A stretch of 64,000 nt of DNA. Source: Natrinema sp. CBA1119. Its GTDB lineage: Archaea > Halobacteriota > Halobacteria > Halobacteriales > Natrialbaceae. Of the stretch, positions 52,837-61,464 are shown in pieces (position 1 is the stretch's first letter; each line of letters opens with the position of its first letter). The DNA lies in contig NZ_PDBS01000008.1 in the NCBI RefSeq assembly GCF_002572525.1, forward strand, positions 1 through 64,000, given 5' to 3'. Under the pieces are notes generated by a model, which was not told the origin of the DNA, did not search any database, and worked only from the letters and a program-made list of their open reading frames with translations. The translations under genes were made by a program, and so were the position numbers.

Positions 52837-53622
52837 CTACTCCGACTCAGAGAAGTTGATATTAAGTTCGAGTTCGTTTGATGCCCCGAGGAGCAATTCC
52901 GGGAGTTCGGTAGTCAATCGCCTTCCCTGCATTCGATGGGTCGGTCCGGAGACACTGATAGCACCGATGACACTCTCGTCCGGTCCAATCACGGGCACAC
53001 CAACGGCGTAGAGCCCCTCGATGTGTTCCTCCCGGTTTAGCGCGTATCGACGCTCCCGAATCTCCTCGAGTTCGGCCAGTAACCGCTCGCGGTCCTGAAT
53101 CGTGTTCTCCGTGATCTTCGAGAGCCCCCAGTAATCGAGGACTGCCTTGCGGCGCTCCTCGGAGAGAAACGCGAGGATGGCTTTCCCCGCTGCCGTGGCA
53201 TGGAGTTGTGCACCGCCACGCTGACCGACAGCCGTGCGCGATTTGACCGCCCGATCCCCTTCCGCAATATGGACATACACCGTGTGGCCGTGTTCCTCGG
53301 CAACGAACTGTACTCGTTCGCCCGTCGATTCGGCAAGTTCTTCGACTACCGGTTTGGCCTCTTCGAAGCCGGGCCGTTGCTGCTTGACGAACTCACCGAA
53401 GTTGAGAAACCGCACTCCGAGGTGGTACTCGTTGTCCTTTTTAACGATGTAGTGGTTCCGCTCGAGGGTCACGAGATGATTGTGTAACGTACTCTTCGGC
53501 AAGTCCACGTGTTCGGAGATCTCGGTGAGCGTCCCTCCGTTTATCTCCCGAAGCACATTGAGGACCCCCAGTGCTCGATCGATTGCTCGAACCGGACCAT
53601 CTTGCGTGTGTTTTGGTATCAT
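52837..53622 (-). CDS. IclR-family transcriptional regulator
   Basis: The 262-residue protein has an N-terminal winged helix (VRAIDRALGVLNVL, then INGGTLTEISEHVDLPKSTL, about 12-60) and the IclR effector-binding domain with LHATAAGKAILAFLSEERR, REEHIEGLYAVGVPVIGPDE and SVIGAISVSGPTHRM. It likely senses a small carboxylate or aromatic ligand. The ATG at 53622 (MIPKHTQ) matches the start of the truncated paralogue at 14460. It is separated from the CitE operon by the DUF7260-like gene; it may regulate either that operon or the MBL genes. Confidence 0.94.
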   Translation of the reverse strand: MIPKHTQDGPVRAIDRALGVLNVLREINGGTLTEISEHVDLPKSTLHNHLVTLERNHYIVKKDNEYHLGVRFLNFGEFVKQQRPGFEEAKPVVEELAESTGERVQFVAEEHGHTVYVHIAEGDRAVKSRTAVGQRGGAQLHATAAGKAILAFLSEERRKAVLDYWGLSKITENTIQDRERLLAELEEIRERRYALNREEHIEGLYAVGVPVIGPDESVIGAISVSGPTHRMQGRRLTTELPELLLGASNELELNINFSESE

Positions 53623-53850
53623 ATCAAACGGTAACTTCAGACACCTACTAAAATCTTTCCTAGCTGAATGCATTAGAACGCCATTTTGTCCGTGCTTCAG
53701 TCAGAGAAGCCCCAAAAAGAGTATTTGAGAGCTATTTGGCGATTTCAGTAGAGCGGGAAAGAGTGTTTCCTCCCCCGATCTGGCAAATTATAACTAGTGG
53801 ACATATACATTCGTTTGATTACGTACAACGAAAACTAGAACTAAATGGAT

Positions 53851-53870
53851 TTACAGTACTATGGTTGTAA
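53851..53870. promoter_or_regulatory. Candidate IclR operator palindrome 1
   Basis: TTACAGTACTATGGTTGTAA keeps the TTACA/TGTAA arms with 10 bp between, as at 14644 and 53930. It lies about 229 bp upstream of the IclR start. Confidence 0.45.
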
Positions 53871-53929
53871 GTACCATGTCGGGTGGTGCGTAACGGCATC
53901 GATCGTTCCGCGTAACTCGGCGAGTTTAG

Positions 53930-53949
53930 TTACATTCATATGTTTGTAA
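53930..53949. promoter_or_regulatory. Candidate IclR operator palindrome 2
   Basis: TTACATTCATATGTTTGTAA shares the full TTACA-N2-CATATG-N2-TGTAA form with the site beside the truncated IclR gene (14644). The 79-bp centre-to-centre spacing to site 1 allows DNA looping or cooperative binding (inference). Confidence 0.5.
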
Positions 53950-54292
53950 AGCAGAGTTGGAGGTAGTGCAATCCAATTATAGTGTGTGATAACAAATACC
54001 ATATTAAATTCAGTAGAGCAGAAACAGCGTGTTCGGAAGGATCGAGGTATATTGGCTTATAACACGGAAAGTGTGAGACATACAATCCAAAACGTCTATT
54101 CAGATCTATTGAATACTATCGAGGCAGATTCCCCGAGCAGCGACAGTCCTCATGGGAACAAGCTAGTACCCACACGAAAACTGACGAATCAAAGCGAACG
54201 GAGAATATGAGACTTACAGTCCGTGGCCGAGGATCGAAAATCAGACGGACGATCGAGCATTAGAAATCGGATTCATCCCGATACTCGCCACG

Positions 54293-55054
54293 TTACGTCG
54301 TTCCGAGATCGCCGATATCGTATTCTGCGGTAATGCGTTCGGCCGAATCAATGAGACGCGAGAGGTAGGTATCGATTTCCTCTCCCGCGATCGGATTTCC
54401 GTGAATCGGCGCGATATACGACGGATCGTACTCCGCCACCATCGACTCAAGAACGGTTCGGAGTCGGTCCGGATCGACGTAACGAAGCCAGACCAGAGTT
54501 TCGTTGTGGAACGTGTAGATGTCCTCCATTTCGATGCTATCCTCGAATTCCGTAGATAGGAATCCACACTCCGACGGCGAGTGGTGATTTCCGAACCCAT
54601 CGGCCGTAAACAGGACTTCCGACTCGTGATCGTAAATCCAAGTCGTATGCGACCGGTCCGCTAGTGGTGGATCAATGAAACTGAACGTCTGGCCGCAGAT
54701 CGTCATACTCTCACCTATGTCGCACTTTGTCGCCTCAGGCAGCCCCTGTAGTGACGGTGCACCAGAGGATGCGATCAGTTCAACGTCATCCCACTGAGAC
54801 TTGAAGGTAGAGATGTTTGCCGAATGGGGGTAATCCGAGTGGGAGAGAACGAGCGCGTCAATCCCCTCGCCGTCAGTCGCTGTCTCGAGTCGCCGAGTGA
54901 TTTCCTCTCGGTGGTGGAATGACCCCGAATCTATGAGAAGGTACTCGCCGCCCGCTTCGATCAGATACACCGAGACGTGTTCGTGTTTTTCGCCAAGATC
55001 GTAGCACTCGTTGATCCACTGTACGTCCGACGTCAGGTTTTTTTCGATTGTCAT
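54293..55054 (-). CDS. Metallo-beta-lactamase-fold hydrolase
   Basis: The 253-residue MBL-fold protein has LLIDSGS, the metal motif HSDYPHSAN (His72, Asp74, His77), VLFTADGFGNHHS with a later Asp, and APIHGNPI with the last His. The layout recalls the MBL half of flavodiiron proteins (ODP-type), but the motif has Pro in place of Asp and no flavodoxin domain follows. Substrate is unknown. It starts 12 bp after the stop of the paralogue at 55067, so the two form an operon. Confidence 0.88.
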   Translation of the reverse strand: MTIEKNLTSDVQWINECYDLGEKHEHVSVYLIEAGGEYLLIDSGSFHHREEITRRLETATDGEGIDALVLSHSDYPHSANISTFKSQWDDVELIASSGAPSLQGLPEATKCDIGESMTICGQTFSFIDPPLADRSHTTWIYDHESEVLFTADGFGNHHSPSECGFLSTEFEDSIEMEDIYTFHNETLVWLRYVDPDRLRTVLESMVAEYDPSYIAPIHGNPIAGEEIDTYLSRLIDSAERITAEYDIGDLGTT

Positions 55055-55066
55055 TGGTAGTATAGA

Positions 55067-55867
55067 TCAGCCGAACGTTCCGATTCGACCGTTTGTTCGA
55101 ATCTGTCTCACGACGTCTTTCATCATGCTAAGCTGCTCAGTAGCGCCCTCTCGAATCACGTTCCCGTGCGAGGGTGCGACGATTTCCGGGTCGTGCTTCT
55201 CGATCACGAAATCGATCTCCCTGTTTAGTTTCTCGGCATCGACGTACTGCAACCAGAACATCACGCGGCCGTGGAACTGGAGGAGTTGCTCCCGCGTGAG
55301 GTCATGGTCGAACTCGTCGACGAAGTGCAGACATTTCGATCCGAGGTGCGGAAAGCCCTGCCAGTCGACGGTGAACAACGTCTCAGTCGTCTGTTCGGAC
55401 ATCCAGAGGTGAATCGCCGAGTCGAGAAACGGTGCCTCGTGAAACTCGACCGTGTACTTGCCCAGCTCGATCGTATCCCCTTCCTCAACTAACATCCCAT
55501 TTTCCAGATGATAGAGTTCGTGCGCCTGCCCGTACGCCGGGGCCACGAGCGTTACGTCGGGATACTCATTCATGATCGCCATTGTGTTCCCGGCATGAGG
55601 AACGTCCGGATGCGAGACGACGAGATAATCGAGCGTTCCGCCGTCGAGGATGTCGTCTATCGAGTCGAGAACTCGTTCAGTGCTGGCCGGCGAGAACGTA
55701 TCGAACAGCAGTGATCGTTCATCCTCGATCAGATAGACGCTCTGTGGGATGTGAACCTCCTCACCGGGTTCGTACCAATCCGGCGGTTCATCGTCATCCA
55801 TGTAATGACTGAGATCTGTAGCACACTCTTGAAGCCAGTGTATACCTGGCACTATCTGACGTGACAT
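55067..55867 (-). CDS. Metallo-beta-lactamase-fold hydrolase
   Basis: The 266-residue MBL-fold protein has LLFDTFS, HPDVPHAGN (His86, Asp88, His91), LFTVDWQGFPHLGSKC and VAPSHGNVI. It is a paralogue of the gene at 54293 with the same HxDxPH variant. The start at 55867 (MSRQIVPGIHWL) is chosen because a TATA-like CCTTATAAGT is centred about 28 nt upstream. The two proteins may act as a heteromer or on related substrates. Confidence 0.88.
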   Translation of the reverse strand: MSRQIVPGIHWLQECATDLSHYMDDDEPPDWYEPGEEVHIPQSVYLIEDERSLLFDTFSPASTERVLDSIDDILDGGTLDYLVVSHPDVPHAGNTMAIMNEYPDVTLVAPAYGQAHELYHLENGMLVEEGDTIELGKYTVEFHEAPFLDSAIHLWMSEQTTETLFTVDWQGFPHLGSKCLHFVDEFDHDLTREQLLQFHGRVMFWLQYVDAEKLNREIDFVIEKHDPEIVAPSHGNVIREGATEQLSMMKDVVRQIRTNGRIGTFG

Positions 55868-55890
55868 GTATCTCACAGACGGATTCCTGT

Positions 55891-55900
55891 CCTTATAAGT
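55891..55900 (-). promoter_or_regulatory. TATA-like box of the MBL-pair operon
   Basis: Minus-strand ACTTATAAGG lies about 28 nt before the ATG at 55867. Confidence 0.5.
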
Positions 55901-55973
55901 GTGAGTGTCATATATTAAACAGCATGGAGAAGCGATGATGATTCTGTCGGGAATCGGTCTGGCAGTTGGTGGT

Positions 55974-57638
55974 TCAGTCGCGGACCGATGGTCCCTCGCT
56001 TGAGAGTGCCTCTTCGATCGGGGGAGTCACCGCTGTCTGGTCGTCAACGCGTCGTGCGTCCGTACCGTGGCTCCTCGCGTTCGCGACGAGATCAATAGCG
56101 GATTCGAACTCCATCGGTTCAAAGTCATATTCGTCCTCCGTACCCCCAGTAGTTTGAGCGTGTTATCCTAGAGGGGCCGTAGTTGCTGTTATTGGAGACA
56201 AAACTGATGATATCGACGACGTACCGAGTAGCCGAGTAGAGCGTGTGTGGATAGCACTGGTACGACTCGTCTCCGACCTATCCCACTACCTGACGTGGTT
56301 CGTCCGACATATCTTCCGCGATCGCAGCACCCACTGCGGCCGGCAGGCCGTAACCGAGTTCGAATTGGAGATCAATTCCTCCGCTTCGAACGGATACTCC
56401 GCAAGAAACGGATACTTGGAGGTCACTCCCTCGTCAACGATAAACGCATCGTCCGTCGCCTTGCGGAGACACGCGACAAGTTTGGGCTTCTAGACGCCGC
56501 GATCAGACTTATCCGAAGAACCAGACGAGCGGGTCTCAAGTTCGCGCTTCGTTTCGCGGACCAACTTGAGTCGACGCTCGCGTCGATCCGTCCCGAGTCG
56601 CTTTGACACCCTCTCCGCCAGTTCGCCCAACACGTCACCGGGATCCCCGAGAATCGAGACGTCCGTTGGTTGATTCTTTCCGAGCTGCCACGAGTCCTAG
56701 CTGACGTGAACGCAGGTCGTTTCGGATCCGACGAGCGGCGAGTCGTGCCGAGTGAGCGTCGTATTCATGGAGCAACCGACCAATAGCAGCGTGTCCGTAT
56801 CCAGAAGCAGCGAAGCGACGTCCTCGTCCGGTGGCACATACGAGACCCACTGATCGTGCGTAGGTGGAAGTTGATTTCACAGGAGAGAATTTCTCCGTGG
56901 ACGTGAAGTCCGGCCCCTTCAGCCAATTCGACGGCCGCATCGACCGCATCGGTACCGGCACAAGCGACGTGGTCGCCCAGAACCATGACGGGATCGTCCG
57001 CGTCGACAAGGTGATCGGCTGCGGCCGAGATCTGTGACTGGGCGCCGCGTTCGGCCGTCGGTACCGCACCAAACCGCTTGGGTTTGCCGTCAGTCTCGGC
57101 CATCATAACGTCTAGGGGCAGTCCGAGGAAGACAGGACCAGTCGGCAGCGTCAGTGCAACTCTAAAGGCACGGCGCAGCATTGACGGCAACGCCGAAACG
57201 GCCAGTACCTCATCGCTCCATTTCGTGAACTGCTTGGTCATCTCCACCAGATCAGCGGCCATGATCGGCTCTTCGTGACGGAAGTCCGTACTGTGGTTTC
57301 CAGCCGTCACGACCAGCGGCGTACCAGTCATCTTGGCCGCATAAAGGTTCCCAAGTCCGTGTGCAAGACCGGCCGAGAGATGCAGATTCATGACCTCGAC
57401 GGGTATCATACTGTCGTCGTGGTATCCATGGTAGCTCCTAGTGCACACATAGCCGCCGGCCATTCCGACCGCAACGTCTTCGTGAAGCCCTAGTACGTAC
57501 ATCAGTTCATCACTCCCTCCGATCGCGTTAATGATCGGCAGTTCAGTCGTACCGGGGGTGCCAAAGACGTGTTCCACACGTATTCCTCGAGCGTTCGGAG
57601 GAACAGCTCTGCGCCAGTCGACACCGAGTCTCCCGTCA
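55974..57638 (-). pseudogene. Decayed ThDP-dependent enzyme (acetolactate synthase/benzoylformate decarboxylase-like)
   Basis: From the 5' end it reads MTGDSVSTGAELFLRTLEEY, then in another frame VEHVFGTPGTTELPIINAIG with the ThDP Glu in GLHEDVAVGMAGGY, AGNHSTDFRHEEP and VALTLPTGPVFLGLPLD. Another shift follows VHGEILSCEIN. The tail contains a degraded FIVDEGVTSKYPFL, GYGLPAAVG-like and YDFEPMEFESAIDLV in shifting frames, ending with TGA at 55974-55976. At least four frame breaks and several stops are present. It once was a roughly 550-residue enzyme. Confidence 0.88.
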
Positions 57639-57912
57639 TTGAAGTCGGACACCTCGGCGGTGGCGGGGATCAGTGTGGACGGTTCAGCAGCCGATGCGTA
57701 GCAGCCTCGATCGTACAGTTTGACTCGCATCCCAGTGCAACTCAGTCGCTCGAATACGGTACTCAATATGCATAGTGGTAACAGCACTTAGGATTATTTA
57801 TTAGTTTTATCTTATGAATATCGATTACTGTGGTTGATTAGCAGTGAGACCATCCGAACTGATAGCCACGCACATTACCGAACGGCATAGAAATACTCGT
57901 GAGAGGCGAACA

Positions 57913-57919
57913 TTTAATT
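57913..57919 (+). promoter_or_regulatory. TATA-like box of the SDR gene at 57942
   Basis: TTTAATT lies about 26 nt before the ATG at 57942 and favours that start over the ATG at 57921. Confidence 0.45.
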
Positions 57920-57941
57920 GATGTGTGAATGTATACCACCC

Positions 57942-58715
57942 ATGGAGATGGACGGACGAACGGCGCTCGTCACCGGTGCGAGCAGAAATATCGGACGAGC
58001 GATCGCAGTGAAACTAGCCGAACAGGGAGCAGACGTCGGCGTTGTCGCCTACACAAACCGGGAGGGGTGCAAAGAAACCGCCAGACGCGTTCAAGTGGCG
58101 GGTGGCGAAACGGCCATCGCACTTGGCGATTTAGGGTCGCCCGAAGCCGTCGAGGAGATGGTTAGCAAGATCCGTTCGGAACTCGGTCCGATCGACACGC
58201 TCGTGAATAACGCAACCTACAGACCGATAAAACCGCTCCTCGACCTGACCGTTGACGATATCGATCGGGCAATGAACGTGAACTTCCGCGGGAACCTTCT
58301 CACGGCCCAGCACGTCATTCCCGACATGCTGGATCGCGGTGGCGGTTCGATAGTCAACGTCATCGGTGCGATGGTGTATTTGGGTCGTCCCAATCATGCT
58401 CACTCGTACGGAACAAAGTTCGCCATTGAGGGCCTAACCAGACAGTTGGCGAGCGAGTTTGGACGCGACGGCGTCCGCGTCAATGCCGTCTCACCCGGGC
58501 TTATCGAGGTCGGTCGGGACCAAACTGATGAATGGGAACGGACGAAGGAAGCAATCCTCGAAGCGACTCCGCTAGGTCGAATAGGAACTGTCGATGAGAT
58601 CGCCAACGTCTGTTCATTTTTAGTGTCCGATCGAGCTTCGTTCATTACTGGTCAGGTAATTCACGCGAACGGTGGAACGTATCCAATTCCGAGGATATTA
58701 CCGGATCATTCGTAG
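57942..58715 (+). CDS. Short-chain dehydrogenase/reductase, variant active site
   Basis: The 257-residue SDR has TGASRNIGRAIAVKL, LVNNATYRPIKPLL, and YGTKFAIEGLTRQLA with YxxxK. The region that normally holds the catalytic Ser reads IVNVIGAMVYLG, with Gly/Ala at the expected positions about 13 residues before the Tyr. It may therefore have lost or altered dehydrogenase activity, or uses another residue. The end GQVIHANGGTYPIPR is family-like. It is the only intact gene between the ThDP pseudogene and the dprA-like fragment. Confidence 0.88.
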   Translation: MEMDGRTALVTGASRNIGRAIAVKLAEQGADVGVVAYTNREGCKETARRVQVAGGETAIALGDLGSPEAVEEMVSKIRSELGPIDTLVNNATYRPIKPLLDLTVDDIDRAMNVNFRGNLLTAQHVIPDMLDRGGGSIVNVIGAMVYLGRPNHAHSYGTKFAIEGLTRQLASEFGRDGVRVNAVSPGLIEVGRDQTDEWERTKEAILEATPLGRIGTVDEIANVCSFLVSDRASFITGQVIHANGGTYPIPRILPDHS

Positions 58716-58847
58716 AACACGGCAAGCGATTTAACCGTCAAAATCCCCAGACAACACCGTCTGGCTCGATTCATTCGCTCAAGCAGCAGGCAGATAGGTT
58801 CGAAGGTCGGTATATTGTATCCGAGGGTTGGTATTATATCCATTAGT

Positions 58848-59204
58848 GTCGGAACGCACGGCGCGGATACAGCAGTACATCGAGGTGGGCTTCAAGCGAG
58901 TAATTCAACTATCGTCGTCCTCGGGACAGGCGTCAACGTCGCATATCTACCAGAGAATCAATCTCTATTCGACCAGATCATCGACACAGGCTGACTACTC
59001 GTCTCGATGTGTCCACCGGATGCAGAACCAACTCGCCATGCATTCGTTGACCGGAACGAACTCATCGCTGCTCTCAGCGACGGTATTATCTTCGTCGCCA
59101 CTGATGGAAGCGGAGAAACCATGGCCCAATACGAAATGGCACTCGAACAAGCCCGTCCCTTGTTCGTCCCACCAGCCGACTTTGACATTGAACGGCTCTG
59201 GTGA
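58848..59204 (+). pseudogene. DprA/Smf-like (LOG-fold) fragment
   Basis: The frame reads VGTHGADTAVHRGGLQASNS, then TIVVLGTGVNVAYLPENQSL, a TGA, LLVSMCPPDAEP, RNELIAALSDGIIFVATDGS and MAQYEMALEQARPLFVPP. This is the Rossmann core of DNA-processing protein DprA or a relative. The N-terminal part is missing and the frame runs into an IS5-like end at 59194, where it stops. It seems to have been cut by an IS. Confidence 0.75.
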
Positions 59205-59208
59205 ATCA
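59194..59208. repeat. Solo IS5-type terminal repeat
   Basis: GGCTCTGGTGAATCA shares its first 14 bases with the left end of the IS5 element at 7793. No transposase or partner end is beside it. It marks the end of the dprA-like fragment. Confidence 0.5.
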
Positions 59209-59303
59209 CTAGACTGTATCGACTTCAGGGGTATAGACCCGACGACTTGAGGGGCTACTCTGGGGCAATTTGGTCACAATCCCAAGGAATCCGTGATAGC
59301 GGA

Positions 59304-60056
59304 GTGATTGGACTCTACCACAGGCACGCTAAAACCACTCAACCTAACGCCGTATGGCGATTCACCAAAGCCGTAGATTGGAGTGACGGCGGCCGAGAAG
59401 TCCGCTGTAGCCTTTCGGCTTCCCAGGTTAGCCTTTCCCAGGAGGAAGAAACAAAGGCCCGTCTCGCACTCTCGAGAGTACTCAACCGTCTGTATGAGCA
59501 AAATACGGAGGGTCTGACCGATGACATGTACGAGGACGCGCCTTACGACGTTCAACGCCACTACCGACGACTCGACAAACAGCTCAGTGACGCTATCGAC
59601 GACAAACCAGATTACCCCGAAGTAGACTCCAGCAGGGAAGCAGTCATCAACACGGTCTTCGATATCATCGATACCTTCCCGGTCGACGACTACCCGTGGC
59701 TGGAGCAGGACCTGGATCTCTGGTACTCGGTCGTAAGTGCTGAACTTGATGCCGAAGAGTACCGGCCGCAGAAGGCCCTGAAGGTCTCTGAATTGTTCTG
59801 GACCATCTTCTGCATTGACCTCGCCCAACGCGAAAACACCGGGTTGACCCCCGAAGAGATCGCCAAGGAACTAGACACGCAGGACCTCGAAGGCCGACAA
59901 GAGGATATCCGGAAGGAACTCGAACTGATAGAGCGAGAACGCTCCCGGCTACACACAGACCTGGAAGAGAACCAAGTAGTGTCTGAAGCCGCTGACGGAG
60001 TCGCAATCGCCCTCCTCGGTCTCTCACCCGCGCCCCCTAACCAACCCCCTCCATGA
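59304..60056 (+). CDS. Unknown protein paired with a PIN-like nuclease gene
   Basis: The product is about 250 residues, mostly helical and acidic, with a C-terminal coiled coil (EDIRKELELIERERSRLHTD) and TPEEIAKELDTQDLEG resembling a short HTH. I do not recognise the family. The start is uncertain: a GTG at 59304 or a TTG at 59247 are possible, and the first 60 codons may come from the neighbouring broken element. The stop overlaps the start of the PIN-like gene by 4 nt, so the two are made together, as in toxin-antitoxin or two-gene defence modules (inference). Confidence 0.6.
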   Translation: MIGLYHRHAKTTQPNAVWRFTKAVDWSDGGREVRCSLSASQVSLSQEEETKARLALSRVLNRLYEQNTEGLTDDMYEDAPYDVQRHYRRLDKQLSDAIDDKPDYPEVDSSREAVINTVFDIIDTFPVDDYPWLEQDLDLWYSVVSAELDAEEYRPQKALKVSELFWTIFCIDLAQRENTGLTPEEIAKELDTQDLEGRQEDIRKELELIERERSRLHTDLEENQVVSEAADGVAIALLGLSPAPPNQPPP

Positions 60057-60829
60057 CCCGGTACTTCGTAGACACCAACTGCCTGCTCGGACTCACCTTC
60101 ATCAATGACCGGTGGTACCCTGACGCCAAACGATTGTTCGACACCGACAACACGATCTACACCGGGAAGAACGCCGTCTACGAGTACTGCTCCAGCACCG
60201 GGGACAACAGTCGGTGTTCCGCCGACATCCGGTTAGACCGGGACGAAGGCCTGTACGGGGAGAAACGGGCGAAGCTCCGGTTGAAGCTGAGGCAGTTCGG
60301 GAAGATGCTGCAAACCTACAGTGACGACGAGCTCGATATTGAGACGGTGATGGACGTGTACGTCGACCGGTTCGACATGAAGGAGTCCGAGGAGAAGGAA
60401 GTGCGGCCTCGGCTCCAGAAGTACTTTGAGTGGTACTTCGAGAAGGAGGGCGAGCTCACTCGGCGGACAGCTCGGGAAGCTGCACGGAAGCTGAAGGACG
60501 TCTTGATGGAGCGGTCGATCAAGCACAAGGACCAGATCGAGGCCCGTGTCTATCTGGAACCGATGCGGGACCGCGAGTATCCCGACGTCGAGAAACGGTT
60601 GAAGGAGTGGCCAGTCCACATGAAGAACAACGCGGATATCGCGTTGATCTGTGACGCCGTGTTCCTGAAGGAGGAAATCGGTATCAGCCACTTCGTGACC
60701 GGCGACTTCACGGACATCTACTCGAATCAGGACTGGATCCATGAGAACCTCGGGTTCAGCGTGCTGTACTTGCTGGAGACGTTCGCGGGCGAAGAGAAGC
60801 CTACAGCAGGACTGGACCTGGACGACTAG
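60053..60829 (+). CDS. PIN-like domain nuclease with a helical insertion
   Basis: The 258-residue protein opens with YFVDTNCLLGLTF (Asp7, Asn9), followed by NAVYEYC with Glu44. After about 130 mainly helical, highly charged residues comes ADIALICDAV (Asp195) and HFVTGDFTDIY (Asp218, Asp221). This is the acidic set of a PIN nuclease split by an insertion. PIN domains cleave RNA and are common toxins or defence effectors. The gene is translationally coupled to 59304-60056. Confidence 0.75.
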   Translation: MTRYFVDTNCLLGLTFINDRWYPDAKRLFDTDNTIYTGKNAVYEYCSSTGDNSRCSADIRLDRDEGLYGEKRAKLRLKLRQFGKMLQTYSDDELDIETVMDVYVDRFDMKESEEKEVRPRLQKYFEWYFEKEGELTRRTAREAARKLKDVLMERSIKHKDQIEARVYLEPMRDREYPDVEKRLKEWPVHMKNNADIALICDAVFLKEEIGISHFVTGDFTDIYSNQDWIHENLGFSVLYLLETFAGEEKPTAGLDLDD

Positions 60830-60850
60830 TCTGTATAGGCTGAACAGGAC

Positions 60851-61432
60851 TCAAGCGAACGGGTCTGCTTCACAGTCTTCGGTGAGATGAGTCTGTACAT
60901 CCATCGTCACTTCGCCACAAAGCTCGCACTCGATGGGGCCGTGGCCAGCCTCTTCATCAATGACCTGGAGACGAAGGGAGTGCTCGGTATACCAGAATCC
61001 GGACTCCCCAATGGAGTAATTGACCAGGATGTCCGGTGGCTGGGTTCTGTCGTCCCTGATTGATAGAGCATCAATGAAGGGTTCGACGTCGTCTACATTC
61101 TCCTGCAATTCCTGAACTAGCTCGTCGAAGGATCCTGAATACCCTTCGAGACCGATGGTGAACTCGTCGCCTTCTTCACCCCACTCCTGTTCGAACTCTT
61201 CAGCCATCTCATCGCTCTCGAACTCGAACCCGAAATCGAACGCACCCCAGATACTCCCTACCAGCTCGAACTCTAACTTGTCTCCCGCTCGGGTGACACG
61301 GTCAACGTAGACTCCAGTGACGACGGCGTCCTCCCCGATTTCACGGAGATTTTCAACAGCTTCTATCGCATCATCCCGTTCGAGATCCGCCTCAATCGCT
61401 TCCTGGATAACTTCGGCGTGGGACTCAGCCAT
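60851..61432 (-). CDS. Acidic protein with C-terminal Cys/His motif, unknown function
   Basis: The 193-residue, very acidic protein has helical N- and middle parts (EEFEQEWGEEGDEF) and a terminal IECELCGEVTMDVQTHLTED, followed by a last Cys, giving a C-x2-C-x8-H-x5-C pattern that could bind zinc. I do not recognise the family. It converges with the PIN-like gene (21 bp between stops) and starts 32 bp after the 447-codon gene, so it is the second gene of that pair. Confidence 0.6.
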   Translation of the reverse strand: MAESHAEVIQEAIEADLERDDAIEAVENLREIGEDAVVTGVYVDRVTRAGDKLEFELVGSIWGAFDFGFEFESDEMAEEFEQEWGEEGDEFTIGLEGYSGSFDELVQELQENVDDVEPFIDALSIRDDRTQPPDILVNYSIGESGFWYTEHSLRLQVIDEEAGHGPIECELCGEVTMDVQTHLTEDCEADPFA

Positions 61433-61464
61433 TTCGAGAGGTACCGGGATTTTCGTGCCTGTGA

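Larger units (their letters stand above)
53623..54292. other. 670-bp regulatory stretch
   Basis: It contains the IclR upstream region with a shared CTAAAATCTTTCCTAGCTGA-like block (near 53648), two 20-bp palindromes (53851, 53930) and a repeated element TTCAGTAGAGC (near 53745 and 54006). A 74-codon plus-strand frame at 53986 has no family features and is not called. Confidence 0.5.

Noticed and set aside
53986-54210. 74-codon plus-strand frame
   Set aside because: It lies in the regulatory region and has no conserved motif; codon use looks random.
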